Of a stretch of 64,000 bases of DNA, positions 24,528 through 33,086 are shown piece by piece. Positions within the stretch are counted from its first letter, which is position 1. Every line of letters starts with the position of its first letter. A model generated the notes under the pieces. The model did not search any database. It was not told where the DNA came from and was given only the letters and a program-made list of their open reading frames with translations. This DNA is from Thioalkalivibrio nitratireducens DSM 14787 (GTDB lineage Bacteria; Pseudomonadota; Gammaproteobacteria; Ectothiorhodospirales; Ectothiorhodospiraceae): assembly GCF_000321415.2 (NCBI RefSeq), contig NC_019902.2, forward strand, positions 1 through 64,000, read 5' to 3'. The position numbers and the translations under genes are program-made.

Positions 24528-24841
24528 TGCGCCAGTTCGACGTCCTGCACAATCCGAATTCGGAGACCGCTTCGTGGGCACCGTACCTTCTGGTGCTTCA
24601 AAGTGATCTGCTCGGCCAGTTGCGCACCACGGTGGTCGCTCCCCTGGTGCGGCCGGCCGATTTCGGCAGGCCGGCGCAGGTGTTGAACCCGGTGTTCGAA
24701 GTGCGAGGCGAGCCATTGGTGCTCTCCACCGCCGAGCTCGCCGGTGTCTCCGCGCCGATACTGGGCGAGACGGTGGCTTCGCTGGCCGGCCAGCGCAACG
24801 AAATCATCGCAGCCATCGACCTCTTGTTCACGGGAATTTGA
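24527..24841 (+). CDS. ccdB: CcdB-type gyrase poison
   Basis: This 104-residue CcdB homologue starts MRQFDVLHNPNSETASWAPY and contains LLVLQSDLLGQLRTTVVAPL. It ends ...EIIAAIDLLFTGI, matching the CcdB C-terminus whose last residues (WGI in F plasmid) contact GyrA; here FTGI replaces them. CcdB traps DNA gyrase on cleaved DNA. The overlap with ccdA shows translational coupling. Confidence 0.92.
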   Translation: MRQFDVLHNPNSETASWAPYLLVLQSDLLGQLRTTVVAPLVRPADFGRPAQVLNPVFEVRGEPLVLSTAELAGVSAPILGETVASLAGQRNEIIAAIDLLFTGI

Positions 24842-24867
24842 CCCCCCCGAACCGGGCCATGTACCCC

Positions 24868-24892
24868 GGGGTCAGGTCTCGCCCGGTAGCAT
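24868..24892 (+). repeat. RAYT-type repeat
   Basis: GGGGTCAGGTCTCGCCCGGT with AGCATT, between ccdB and the next vapC. Confidence 0.8.
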
Positions 24893-24910
24893 TCGGCGGG
24901 CGATGGTGGC

Positions 24911-25306
24911 TCACGCCATGCTGGGATCGATCCCGGCTGCAAGCTGGAGCAGCCCGCCGTCGGCTGAAAGCAGACGTGCGCCGAAGCGCATGGCGAGTAC
25001 GACATAGATGAGGTCATATACGGGGTGGTTGTGCAGAATCGCCAGGGAAAGTGCTTCGGTCGCCAGATTTGCGTCTGGCTCGAAGGCATCGACCAGGCTC
25101 AGCGCTTCCTCCAGACGGGTCAGCGCCGTATTCTTGTCGATGACGCCGGCGCGCGTGTATTTCCAGAGAGTGTTCGCCACTTCGCCATGAAAAAGTGCCG
25201 GGGCCAGCACCATTTGGCTGGTTTCCAGCCGGTCAATGAACTCGCCCGATCGCTCGGTGCGCATGACCATGTGCACCGCCGCCGATGCGTCGAGTACGGT
25301 TCGCAC
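24911..25306 (-). CDS. vapC: VapC-type PIN toxin
   Basis: This 131-residue PIN RNase has MRTVLDASAAVHMVMRTERS (D6), ALFHGEVANTLWKY (central Glu), NHPVYDLIYVVLAMRFGARL and LLSADGGLLQLA. All four acidic positions are kept. It ends DPSMA close to the repeat. Fragments of its 3' end occur near 6.72-6.80 kb. The antitoxin gene lies four bases upstream. Confidence 0.88.
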   Translation of the reverse strand: MRTVLDASAAVHMVMRTERSGEFIDRLETSQMVLAPALFHGEVANTLWKYTRAGVIDKNTALTRLEEALSLVDAFEPDANLATEALSLAILHNHPVYDLIYVVLAMRFGARLLSADGGLLQLAAGIDPSMA

Positions 25307-25310
25307 GAGG

Positions 25311-25550
25311 TCAGCGTCCCCGGTCTTCGCGGATGAGAGCCTCGGGCGAGGGCTCGGCGGGCGTAACCATTTCGGTTAGGTTGCGTTTGATCTCCGTGAG
25401 AACACGCTGCCGAGTTTGGGATTGTTCCGCCGTCTTGCCGCGCAACTCGACCAGTGCCTGTTGCGCGAGGCTGCGCTGGGCTCGTTCGGCCCGGAACGCC
25501 AGGGCCTGGTACACGTCATCCGGCAGGTTGCGGATTTGCAGGGTAGGCAT
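25311..25550 (-). CDS. vapB: FitA/VapB-type RHH antitoxin
   Basis: This 79-residue antitoxin has an N-terminal ribbon-helix-helix (MPTLQIRNLPDDVYQALAFR, AERAQRSLAQQALVELRG) and a polar tail that would bind VapC. It is the first gene of the pair. A perfect 19-base inverted repeat begins five bases upstream of its start and probably covers its promoter/operator. Confidence 0.87.
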   Translation of the reverse strand: MPTLQIRNLPDDVYQALAFRAERAQRSLAQQALVELRGKTAEQSQTRQRVLTEIKRNLTEMVTPAEPSPEALIREDRGR

Positions 25551-25554
25551 GTTC

Positions 25555-25602
25555 GACCTCGGTCTGCAGCATAGTGCATGCATTATGCTGCAGACCGAGG
25601 TC
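25555..25602. promoter_or_regulatory. Perfect 19-bp palindrome upstream of vapB
   Basis: Arms GACCTCGGTCTGCAGCATA (25,555-25,573) and its exact complement (25,584-25,602) flank the 10-base loop GTGCATGCAT. It may be a strong operator for the antitoxin or the scar of an inverted duplication of the vapB leader. Confidence 0.6.
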
Positions 25603-25726
25603 AGGTTCAATGCTCTGCGGACACCCGCGCATCGATAGGGGTAGGTGGCGCCTTGCGGCATTGAGTTGGGTTTCCCCGACGTCGGTGTCGAGGTGCTCCA
25701 GGTCGGCCCGCTCCTTCGGCTTCCGC

Positions 25727-25840
25727 GTAGGGCGGAAGAGGCCGAAGGCCGTCATCCGCCATCCCCACGCCGGGGTTGCCGCGGGCGCGGGGGCGCTCCG
25801 AACGCCGCACGGCGGATGACGCTGCGCTCTTCCACCCTAC
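25727..25840. repeat. GTAGGGCGG palindromic repeat, copy 2
   Basis: GTAGGGCGGAAGAGGCCGAAGG with GTCATCCGCC, and on the other side GGCGGATGACGCTGCG with CTTCCACCCTAC. Same family as at 12.9, 46.4, 52.6 and 59.8 kb. Confidence 0.75.
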
Positions 25841-25886
25841 ACGTCGAAACACCTCGTCTTCGTCGCTGTAGTCGCGCGAGTTCCCT

Positions 25887-25952
25887 GGGTCAGGTCTCGC
25901 TTGGTAGCATCCGCAAACTGCCGGATGTGCTACAAGGCGAGACCTGACCCCC
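25887..25952. repeat. Head-to-head RAYT repeat pair (hairpin)
   Basis: GGGTCAGGTCTCGCTTGGTA and GCATCC, then a short loop (GCAAACTGCC), then GGATGTGCTACAAGG and CGAGACCTGACCCC. The 66 bases form a long imperfect hairpin and look like the minimal unit that a RAYT could move. Confidence 0.85.
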
Positions 25953-26081
25953 CCCCGCGTCAGTTATGCGCAATGCCTCGCTCCGAGCAAGCCGGAGGGC
26001 GGCGACGCTGCAGACGAATGGTGTTCTCGGCCTTCCGGCAGTACAGTACGAATGTAATGCAATGCTTGCCGGAAGACGACC

Positions 26082-26312
26082 ATGCCCGCCATCGCGAGAA
26101 TTACCGCCAAAGGCCAGACGACCATTCCGAAGCAGGTGCGCGCTGCCTTGCATGTCGCACCCGGCGACCTCATCGCATGGGAGATCCATCCTGATGGGAC
26201 TGCGTCGGTGCGGCGCGTGCAGCCTCTGGACGTGGACTACCTGCGCGCCCTCGAAGCAACCCTGTCCGAGTGGTCCAGCCCGGCCGATGAGGAAGCTTAC
26301 CGTGACCTATGA
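26082..26312 (+). CDS. AbrB-type antitoxin (MazE-like)
   Basis: This 76-residue protein has the swapped-hairpin AbrB domain (MPAIARITAKGQTTIPKQVR, ALHVAPGDLIAWEIHPDG) and a C-terminal acidic segment (EWSSPADEEAYRDL) for toxin binding. It overlaps the MazF-type gene by about 26 bases. AbrB-type antitoxins pair with MazF in many genomes. Confidence 0.87.
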   Translation: MPAIARITAKGQTTIPKQVRAALHVAPGDLIAWEIHPDGTASVRRVQPLDVDYLRALEATLSEWSSPADEEAYRDL

Positions 26313-26646
26313 CCGCTTCACGGTCGTGCGCGTGCCGTTTCCGTTCACCGATCGCAGCGCTGTCAAGAACCGCCCGGCCCTGGTGCTTTCGGATGCCGCG
26401 GCCTTTAGCGCGACCGCTGGGCACTCGGTGATGGCGATGATTACTTCGAAGGGCAACGCACCCTGGCCACTCGATTGCTCAATCAGCGAACTTGACGCCG
26501 CCGGCCTGCCGGCGCCGTCCGTGGTGCGCTTCAAGCTGTTTACCCTCGATCACCGCCTGATTCGGAGCACCCTGGGCCAACTCGCCGAGGCCGACCGTGC
26601 AACCGTGCGCAGCGCATTGAAGCGCTTGCTGGGCGGCGCCGCGTAA
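26287..26646 (+). CDS. mazF: MazF/PemK-type endoribonuclease toxin
   Basis: The product has 119 residues with the conserved start VTYDRFTVVRVPFPFTDRSA, then KNRPALVLSDAA (substrate loop Arg/Pro) and VMAMITSKGN (catalytic Thr/Ser region). It closes with a helix. MazF cuts mRNA at short sequences. Either the ATG given or a GTG at 26,302, which leaves VTYDRF as the first residues, may be the start. The stop is 13 bases before the RAYT element. Confidence 0.87.
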   Translation: MRKLTVTYDRFTVVRVPFPFTDRSAVKNRPALVLSDAAAFSATAGHSVMAMITSKGNAPWPLDCSISELDAAGLPAPSVVRFKLFTLDHRLIRSTLGQLAEADRATVRSALKRLLGGAA

Positions 26647-26659
26647 GGGCTCCGTCGTT

Positions 26660-27566
26660 GGGGTCAGGTCTCGTCTGACAGCATCCTGCGGCGTACGATC
26701 CGCCCGACCGTTGCCGGGTGGAGGCCGAAGTGCTCCCCGATCTGCCGGTAGCTGTAGGCGCCGGTGTCGTGGGCTGCGGCGATCGCGGTGTCGCGATCCG
26801 GGCTGTTGGCAGCGATGCTCTCCAGTGAAGGGGCCGGTGCTCGCCGTTGCTGCTGCGGGATGCCCAGTGGGTCGCCGCGCACCTCGGCCCGCCCTTGCAT
26901 CGACTCCACGAACGCCTCGTCGCCAAGGTAGATCTGGCTTCGGAGTCCGTCCCAGGGGTTCGTGCCGATGCCGTCCGCGACGAAGGCTTGGTAATGCGCC
27001 TGCGCCCGTTTGCGTTGCCGGCCGAAGGCGGACAGCAGTGCATCGGTGGTGAGCCAGGCGGGCCGAGGCGCGGCCCCGATCGTCGCGTTGTAGCTGCTCC
27101 AGGCCCATTCGTTGGGCTGCGCCACCAGGCCCGCCCGCACCGGATTGAGCACCACATATCGCGCCAGTTCCAGCAGGTAGCTTTCGCGTTCCACGAGGAT
27201 GGCCTTGAATCGGCCCTGGAACACGTGGCCGGCGCGGCCGTGGCGCCGATTGGATGCCTGCGTGTACACGCCATTGAGGTGGCGCATCCCTCGGGATAGA
27301 TTCGCCTCCGGTGTTTCAGCCAGGATGTGGTAGTGGTTGGTCATCAGACAGTAGGCGTGGCACAGCCAGCGGAACCGCGTGACGACCTCGCCGAGAATCT
27401 CCAGGAATCGCTGGCGATCCGCGTCGTCCTCGTAGATGTTCTCCCGCCGGTCGCCCCGCGAGGTGACGTGATACAGGGCTCCGGGGAACTCGATGCGTAA
27501 CGGTCTCGCCATGGTGGGAAAGGATAGCGCGGGAAGGTGGGATGCTACCAGGCGAGACCTGACCCC
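26660..27566 (-). mobile_element. RAYT element with inverted REP-like ends
   Basis: A 907-bp unit bounded by GGGGTCAGGTCTCGTCTGAC (left) and the inverted ACCAGGCGAGACCTGACCCC (right), enclosing a single transposase gene. It is inserted in an IS4 transposase gene, whose frame ends 8 bases beyond the right end. The same end sequence is scattered through 4.8-28 kb, so this is the likely mover of those repeats. Confidence 0.8.
26664..27512 (-). CDS. REP-associated tyrosine transposase (RAYT)
   Basis: This is a single-strand DNA transposase of the Y1/HUH-like (TnpA-REP) family with 282 residues. The start MARPLRIEFPGALYHVTSRG is diagnostic. The HxH motif is H60-Y-H62 in LMTNHYHILAE, and the nucleophile is Y83 in YTQASNRRHGRAGHVFQGRF. 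A C-terminal helix-turn-helix (YSYRQIGEHFGLHPATVGRI) follows, as in the longer RAYTs. Its final codons (MLSDET and stop) are written by the left end repeat itself, so gene and end are inseparable. RAYTs cut and join at REP hairpins. No frame damage is visible, so it could be active. Confidence 0.92.
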   Translation of the reverse strand: MARPLRIEFPGALYHVTSRGDRRENIYEDDADRQRFLEILGEVVTRFRWLCHAYCLMTNHYHILAETPEANLSRGMRHLNGVYTQASNRRHGRAGHVFQGRFKAILVERESYLLELARYVVLNPVRAGLVAQPNEWAWSSYNATIGAAPRPAWLTTDALLSAFGRQRKRAQAHYQAFVADGIGTNPWDGLRSQIYLGDEAFVESMQGRAEVRGDPLGIPQQQRRAPAPSLESIAANSPDRDTAIAAAHDTGAYSYRQIGEHFGLHPATVGRIVRRRMLSDET

Positions 27567-27573
27567 GTCGGTT

Positions 27574-28524
27574 TCAGAACTGTTCCACACGCAGCGCCGG
27601 CTTCAGTGCCTTGAACGACTCCTCGACCGCCCAGCGCTGCTGGTACAGGTCCTTGAACAGGTGGGCGGGAAAGGCTTCGGCATCAAGCAGGCTGGTGGCG
27701 AGCACTTCGGTGGTTCCCCCGGGCAGCGACACCCGCACCAGACGCAGGCGCAGGGGTGCGGCGGAGATCCCGAGCTGGGCGCAGTCGCGTCTCGGCCCCG
27801 CGTTGGCGCGCCACTCGATGATCGCGTCGTGGGCACCGGACTTCAGGAACTCGATCACCTCGGTGCAGAAGTTCAGCGTCAGCCGGGCGCAGAAGGCGCG
27901 GTCGAGATGGCGGTGCAGCGCGAACAGCGCGAACGAAGGAAAGCCGCGGTCATAGAGCATCAGGTCGGTCGACGCCCGTTCTTCGAGCAGCCGTTCCGCG
28001 AGGAAACGCTCGCCCATGTAGCTGGGGGACAGCTCGCCGCCGAGCGGAATGCCATTGCTCGCATCAAAGTGGCTGACGTACAGCGCCATCGGGCGCTCGG
28101 TTGCGGTCTGGTTGCCCTGGGTGCCAAAGGTTTCGGCCAATTCGGGATCCAGCGGCAGGCGGATCTTGGTGCCATCCACCGCCACCAGCCGGTACCCCAT
28201 CCAGCGACTGCCGGGCACCTGCTCTGTGAACCAGCCCGCCACCCGTTGTTGCAGTTCGATCAGGGCCTCGTAGGGAAACTTCCGATAGGCCTTGGACAAG
28301 GCCTGCTTCGTGACGCCCAGCGGCACGCCCTTGAGACCCAGCCCCTGGCACAGGGCATCGGCGCCATGGCGCAGCGAGACGATCGGGCCCGAGAGCAGCG
28401 ATAGGGCCACGCGTTCGAAGGTCAGGGTGCGTTGGCGGGAGAAGTCGGTGGGCTGGTAGCGGTGTCCGGCGACGAATTCCGGGTCGTTCAGGGTCGATCG
28501 AATGTTATCAAGAACCATTCTCAT
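27574..28524 (-). pseudogene. IS4-family transposase, 3'-truncated
   Basis: 316 of about 440 residues remain. The DDE signature is present: LVAVDGTKIRLP, LMLYDRGFPS and YQQRWAVEESFKALKPAL (the Y-(2)-R-(3)-E-(6)-K signature). Just after that (VEQF) the frame stops beside the right end of the RAYT element. The missing C-terminus is not on the other side of that element. The start MRMVLDNIRSTLNDPE is normal. Confidence 0.85.
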
Positions 28525-28880
28525 ATAAGAAACTCGGTCCCGCCAGTGCAGTCAAGGCCTCTTTCCGGAATTCACGCATCATTCTTCTCCATGTGTCCTG
28601 GGGTTGACGATGTGGAAATTATAACAAAAACAGATGCCTATTGCCTAAGTTCACGACATTGGACGAAAGGGGCGGCAACAGATAGGCCGGAGCTACGGCG
28701 GTGGTAACCTGTCCTCTACTCTACCCGTCGGTGCATCGGTCCCACTGAAAACCCAGCCTTTCGCGAGATTCTCATCCCATCGCCTGTCTGATGCCCCTTG
28801 TCTCTGTAACGCTGGAGCGGCTTGCTGTCGGAGCCCGATGCCTGGATACTGCGCGGACAACTTCCCACGAGATCTGCCCA
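28525..28880. other. Right edge of the accessory island, no gene
   Basis: AT-richer than the surroundings and without a convincing reading frame. It probably holds the promoter of the split glycosyltransferase gene that starts at its right end. Confidence 0.45.
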
Positions 28881-29286
28881 ATGGACTTGCAGTCTCTGTT
28901 ACATCGCCAGATCCGTATGGAGCGCAGCCAGATCTGGATCCTCTCCCTCTTGTTCATTGTCGTTCTGATTGGCGCCGATCTGCGCTATCAGTCGGTGGTG
29001 CACACGGAGGTTGTCGCTCCGGCGATTCGTGCCGACGCACGCGACTACGTTCTTTATGCATGGAACTTCAAGCACTTCGGCGTCTATTCCCGCTCTGCCA
29101 CCGGTATTGCTGCGCGCGAAGCCGGCGCGCCTTCCGTTGTGCCTCCTCCGGATGCGGTTCGCACCCCCGGGTACCCCCTTTTCCTGGTATCCGTTCAGCC
29201 CCCCCTGGAGAAAGCTGCGATGACTTGACGGTATAGCGCGTCGCGGCTATGGTGGTCTCCATGATCACGGGGATGGGAGGCGTGCG

Positions 29287-29954
29287 ATGGGCGGCTATTT
29301 CGGTTCGAAGGCGACGGTCGGGTTGTGCCAATCGATCATTGCCTTGATGCCGCCGCACGACACCTACATCGAAACCCATCTCGGTGGTGGGGCGATCATG
29401 CAGCGCAAGCCGGCGGCGTTGCGCAATATTGGCATCGACCTGGACCCGCAAGCACTGCGGGAGTTTGCGGGCCCCTATCCGATCGAGAAGGTGAACGCCT
29501 GCGCGCATGCGTTTCTGGCCGGGTTCGATTTCCAGGGCCGGGAATTGGTCTACAGTGATCCGCCGTATCTGCATGCCACCCGCACCTCGCGGCGGCGCTA
29601 TCGATTTGAATACCAGGAGGCCGACCATCTCGAGCTGCTTGCGCTGCTCCAGTCGCTCCCCTGTTCGGTCATCCTGTCGGGCTACCCCTCGGCGCTGTAC
29701 GACGAGCATCTGACGGGTTGGCGGAGCCTGGAAGTGCAGGTGATGATCCAGGGTCGGGTGCCGCACCGAGAAACTCTGGTTCAACTTCACGCCCGATCGG
29801 GTGCATTGGCCGCGCTATGCGGGGCAAGAACTTCACCGACCGGCAACGGATCAAGCGCAAGGCCGCGAGCTGGGGCGAGCGCTACCGGGCCATGCCCGCG
29901 GCGGAGCGCCTGGCGGTGCTCTCGGCCCTGATGGCGGTTGAGGCCGAGGATTGA
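29287..29954 (+). pseudogene. DNA adenine methylase, frameshifted passenger
   Basis: The frame begins MGGYFGSKATVGLCQSIIAL, has the AdoMet-binding FGSK/GGGA region (ETHLGGGAIMQR), and the catalytic SDPPYLHATR motif near residue 90. This is the D12-class (Dam-like) order. Near 29,757 the frame shifts to one reading RTEKLWFNFTPDRVHWPRYA. Near 29,822 it shifts again to GKNFTDRQRIKRKAASWGER and the end. Two small indels therefore break a protein of about 220 residues. It lies inside the IS66 element as cargo. Confidence 0.8.
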
Positions 29955-29969
29955 GGTGGGTCGCGGAGG

Positions 29970-31519
29970 ATGCGCCTGAGCCCACACGATCTTCGGCAGA
30001 TCGACGAGGCGTTCATCGCGGCCCTGAGCGAAGCCGCGCTGCGCGTGCTTGCGGTGAATCTGCTGGTGGATTTGAAAGAGGCGCATGATCGCCTGGGGCA
30101 AAACCCGGCCAACAGTTCCCGGCCATCGAGCAGCCAGCCCCCTTGGGAAGCCGCCAGCGCAGCAGAGACGGAGGACCCAACCGAAGATCCGACGGCGCCC
30201 GCGTCAGAACCCCCGTCATCTGCGGCGACCACGCCCGCCTCCGACAAGAACAAGGCGCCCGCCGGCAAACCCGGCAAGCGCCCCGGCGCACCCGGTTGCG
30301 GCCGTCTGGTCACGTTGCCGGTGCAGGAGGAGATCCTGCACAGCCCCGATCGCTGCCGATGCTGCGGCACGCCCTTTCCCGCGGATGCTCCGACCAAGGG
30401 CTACAATGGTCGCTATGCACTCGATGTGGTCGCCCCCACTTCGGGTTCCCCAGGCCTTGAAGTCCGTCACACCAAGCACGTCTATCTGCAACGGCAATGT
30501 TCCTGCGGCCATTGGACGCATGCGGAACCGGGACGCTGTGCAGAGAATACGGATTGGCAGGTCGAACTGACCGAATGGCACCTGGCCGGTCCGATGCTGG
30601 TGGCGCTGATCTGCGCCTTGTCGCTGCGCCAGCGCGTTTCGCGCCGGGGTGTCCAGGAGTTTCTGGCCGATTGGCTGGGCGTATCCCTGAGCATCGCGGC
30701 GATCCACCAATGCCTGCACGAAGCCGGTCGCGCGGTCGCGCCGGTGATCGAGCGCGATATCGTGCCGTTGATTCGCGAGGCCGAACTGCTGCATGTCGAC
30801 GAAACCGGCTGGAAAGAGGGAAACCAGCTCTTGTGGCTGTGGGTCTTTACCTGCACCACCGCCACCCTGTTTGCCATCGGCAGGCGTTCCCGCAGGATGC
30901 TGCACAAGATCCTGGGCGAAGCGTTCGTTGGCTGGTTGATGAGCGATGGCTTCTGGGCCTATCGCGATTACGATCGCCGCTTGCGCTGCCTGGCGCATCT
31001 CATCCGCAAGGCCCATGGGCTGGACCAGAGCCTCGACCCACTGGCGCGACCGTTTGGTGCCGCCACCCTGGCCCTGTTCGAGGACCTGCTCCAGCAAGTC
31101 TACCAGGCCCGGGAAGGACCACAGCCTCCGGCCGATCTGTACCAGAAAAACCGCGGCAAGCTCGACGCCTTCAACGACCTATGCGTGGATCACTGGGACT
31201 GTGCGCACGAAAAGACGCGGCAACTGGCGCGCGAGTTCACCCATGACTGGGAGGCGATCTGGGCCGTTCTGGAGTTTCCGCGGTTGCCCATCACGAACAA
31301 TTGGGCCGAACAGGCCTTGCGGCACTGGGTGATCAGCCGTCGCATCAGCCAGGGCACCCGGACCGAGCAGGGTTCTTGGCCTTCGCGCTCCTCGTCAGCG
31401 TGATCGAAACCTGCCGCAAGCGCGGGGTCTCGCCCTGGCCCTACCTGGCTCAGGTGGTCCAGCAGCGGCGCAAAGGCGAGCCGGCCCCCGTTCTGCCTGA
31501 ACCCGCCCCGGCACCATGA
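29970..31519 (+). pseudogene. IS66 transposase (TnpC type), C-terminal frameshift
   Basis: The first 470 codons are open. They encode an N-terminal helix and leucine-rich region, a Pro/Ala-rich linker, the zinc finger (CRCCGTPFPAD ... CSCGHW) and a DDE core. The core reads LLHVDETGWKEGN, MSDGFWAYRDYDRRLRCLAH and NNWAEQALRHWVISRRIS. Near 31,370 a base is missing after TRTEQGS; the proper ending RAFALLVSVIETCRKRGVSP continues in another frame to 31,519. The catalytic residues precede the break, so some activity is conceivable. Confidence 0.82.
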
Positions 31520-32639
31520 CCTTTCGCCGCATGCGGTTGTAATACCAGCACTCAAGCCTGGGGGAGTGAACGCATACTTTTCCTGACCCTTTTCATCGGT
31601 GAGGAGATCACTGCCGATACCGTTCGGCGCATCCAACTGGCGCAGGTGTTCTTGGGGGTCCTTACGATCCTGCTGGTGTTCGATCTATCGCGGCGCTTTC
31701 TCCCAGCGCCGCTCGCCCTCGTCCCCGCGCTTCTCACCGCGTTGAGCCCCCATCTCGCTACATCGGGGATCTACCTCCTCACCGAGACGCTCTTCGCATT
31801 TCTGCTCGTGCTCACATTCTGGATCCTTGCCCGTGGCATCGATCATCCGAGGGCCGGCTGGCTCCTGTTGGCAGGCGCGGTGTTGGCGGCCGCGGCACTG
31901 ACGCGTCCGGCGGTACTGTATTTCGTTGTCCCGCTGGCGTTACTGGTTGCAGTATGGCAACCCAATCGACTGCGTTTGGCTGTGGCACTGGTCCTTGGCT
32001 TTTTGCTCGTTTTCCTTCCCTGGACCGCTCGAAATCTGCATACCCTTAACGTAACGTCTGACAGCGCGCTCACCATAAATTTTTTGCATCACGGGCTATA
32101 CCCCGACTTCCTTTATAACGACGACCCGCAGACCTTTGCGTACCCATATCGGTACGATCCCGAGTCCGATCGGATTTCTGAGAGTGTCGGGTCGGTGCTC
32201 CGTGAGATTGGCGACCGGTTTCAGGCAGAACCGGTCCGTTACGCACATTGGTATCTCGTCGGCAAACCCATGATGCTTTGGTCGTGGCATCTGACCGAGA
32301 GTATCGGCGGTCCCTTCGTGTATGAGGTTTCCAAGACACCCTATCTCACTCTCCCGCATTTCCGGGGGACCTATGCACTGATGCACATACTGCACTGGCC
32401 GCTGGTGCTGCTTGCGGCAGTGGCCAGTCTGTTGGTCTGGTTGCCTCGGGGCGTGCTGGCGCTAAGTAGCAGCACCCTGTGGGCCGGTCGTTCAATCGCC
32501 TTGCTGGTGATGTTTTTCTTGGCGATCCACATGGTCGGGGCACCGTTCCCGCGCTATTCGGTGCCGATGCGGCCATTTATCTATGCCCTTGCGCTTTTCC
32601 CGATCGGGTGGCTTTGGGAGCGCTGGGTAGGTGGTTGGC

Positions 32640-33086
32640 TCAGCGCAGCTTGGCGCCGGGCCTCGCTCCGAACACCAGCCATTTCGAGCCCGCAAAATTC
32701 AAGAGAAAACCAGTGAGGGAGCCCACCGCGACTGCAAGCACTGGCGCGTCCCGAAACGGCTGGCTCAAGTACACCAGTAGGGCGTAGACTGTGTAATTCA
32801 CCGCGCCGCCTGCCGCGTTGACCGTGAGAAATCTCAGCCACTGACTGCCCAACTGTGTCGATGTGCTTACAAAAGTGAAGCGGCGGTTCAGAAACCAGGT
32901 GGTGGTCGCGGCTGCGAGGTAGGAGACGACCCTCGCCCTGTAAAGGTCCATGCCCCCAAGGTGAATCGCTGCCAGCAGGGCGAGGGCATCGACTCCGAAG
33001 CCCACGACGCCTACTAAACCGAACCGCAGCGCTTCCCCGGTCCACCGTCGCGTATGCTCGCGGGCTTGACGGACCCCGTTATTCAT
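32640..33086 (-). CDS. GtrA-family membrane protein
   Basis: This 148-residue protein has four membrane helices (FGLVGVVGFGVDALALLAAI, YLAAATTTWFLNRRFTF, LTVNAAGGAVNYTVYALLVY, LAVAVGSLTGFLLNFAGSKW), the GtrA/DPMS fold. The motif NRRFTF and the ending GSKWLVF are typical. GtrA proteins flip or help transfer polyprenyl-linked sugars. It overlaps the GT2 gene by 8 bases, and that gene makes the presumed polyprenyl-sugar. It also overlaps the split GT39 gene end to end by about 77 bases. Confidence 0.88.
   Translation of the reverse strand: MNNGVRQAREHTRRWTGEALRFGLVGVVGFGVDALALLAAIHLGGMDLYRARVVSYLAAATTTWFLNRRFTFVSTSTQLGSQWLRFLTVNAAGGAVNYTVYALLVYLSQPFRDAPVLAVAVGSLTGFLLNFAGSKWLVFGARPGAKLR

Larger units (their letters stand above)
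29187..31577 (+). mobile_element. IS66-family element with methylase passenger
   Basis: 2,391 bp with imperfect inverted ends (GTATCCGTTCAGCCCCCC at the left; complement of the right end GTATGCGTTCACTCCCCC) and the 8-bp target duplication TTTTCCTG at 29,179-29,186 and 31,578-31,585. It carries a DNA adenine methylase gene ahead of a TnpC-type transposase and has no tnpA or tnpB, as in the ISBst12 subgroup. Both genes have frameshifts. Confidence 0.85.
28881..32716 (+). pseudogene. GT39-type membrane glycosyltransferase split by IS66
   Basis: The 5' part (28,881-29,186) encodes a first membrane helix (WILSLLFIVVLIGADLRYQS), an acidic loop (AIRADARDYVLYAWN) and TPGYPLFL. The 3' part (from 31,578) resumes in frame as FLTLFIGEEITADTVRRIQL with about ten more membrane helices and ends RENQ. 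Removing the IS66 element and one copy of the 8-bp duplication TTTTCCTG rejoins the frame to about 480 residues. The family (ArnT/PMT-like, GT-C fold) transfers sugars from polyprenyl phosphate on the periplasmic side. As it stands, neither half should work. Confidence 0.8.

Noticed and set aside
8058-25952. CRISPR array
   Set aside because: Repeats are irregularly spaced by whole genes, and no cas gene is present.
20696-27566. Integron cassette array
   Set aside because: No integrase gene, no attC-like R/L box structure, and cassettes in both orientations; the joints match the RAYT ends instead.
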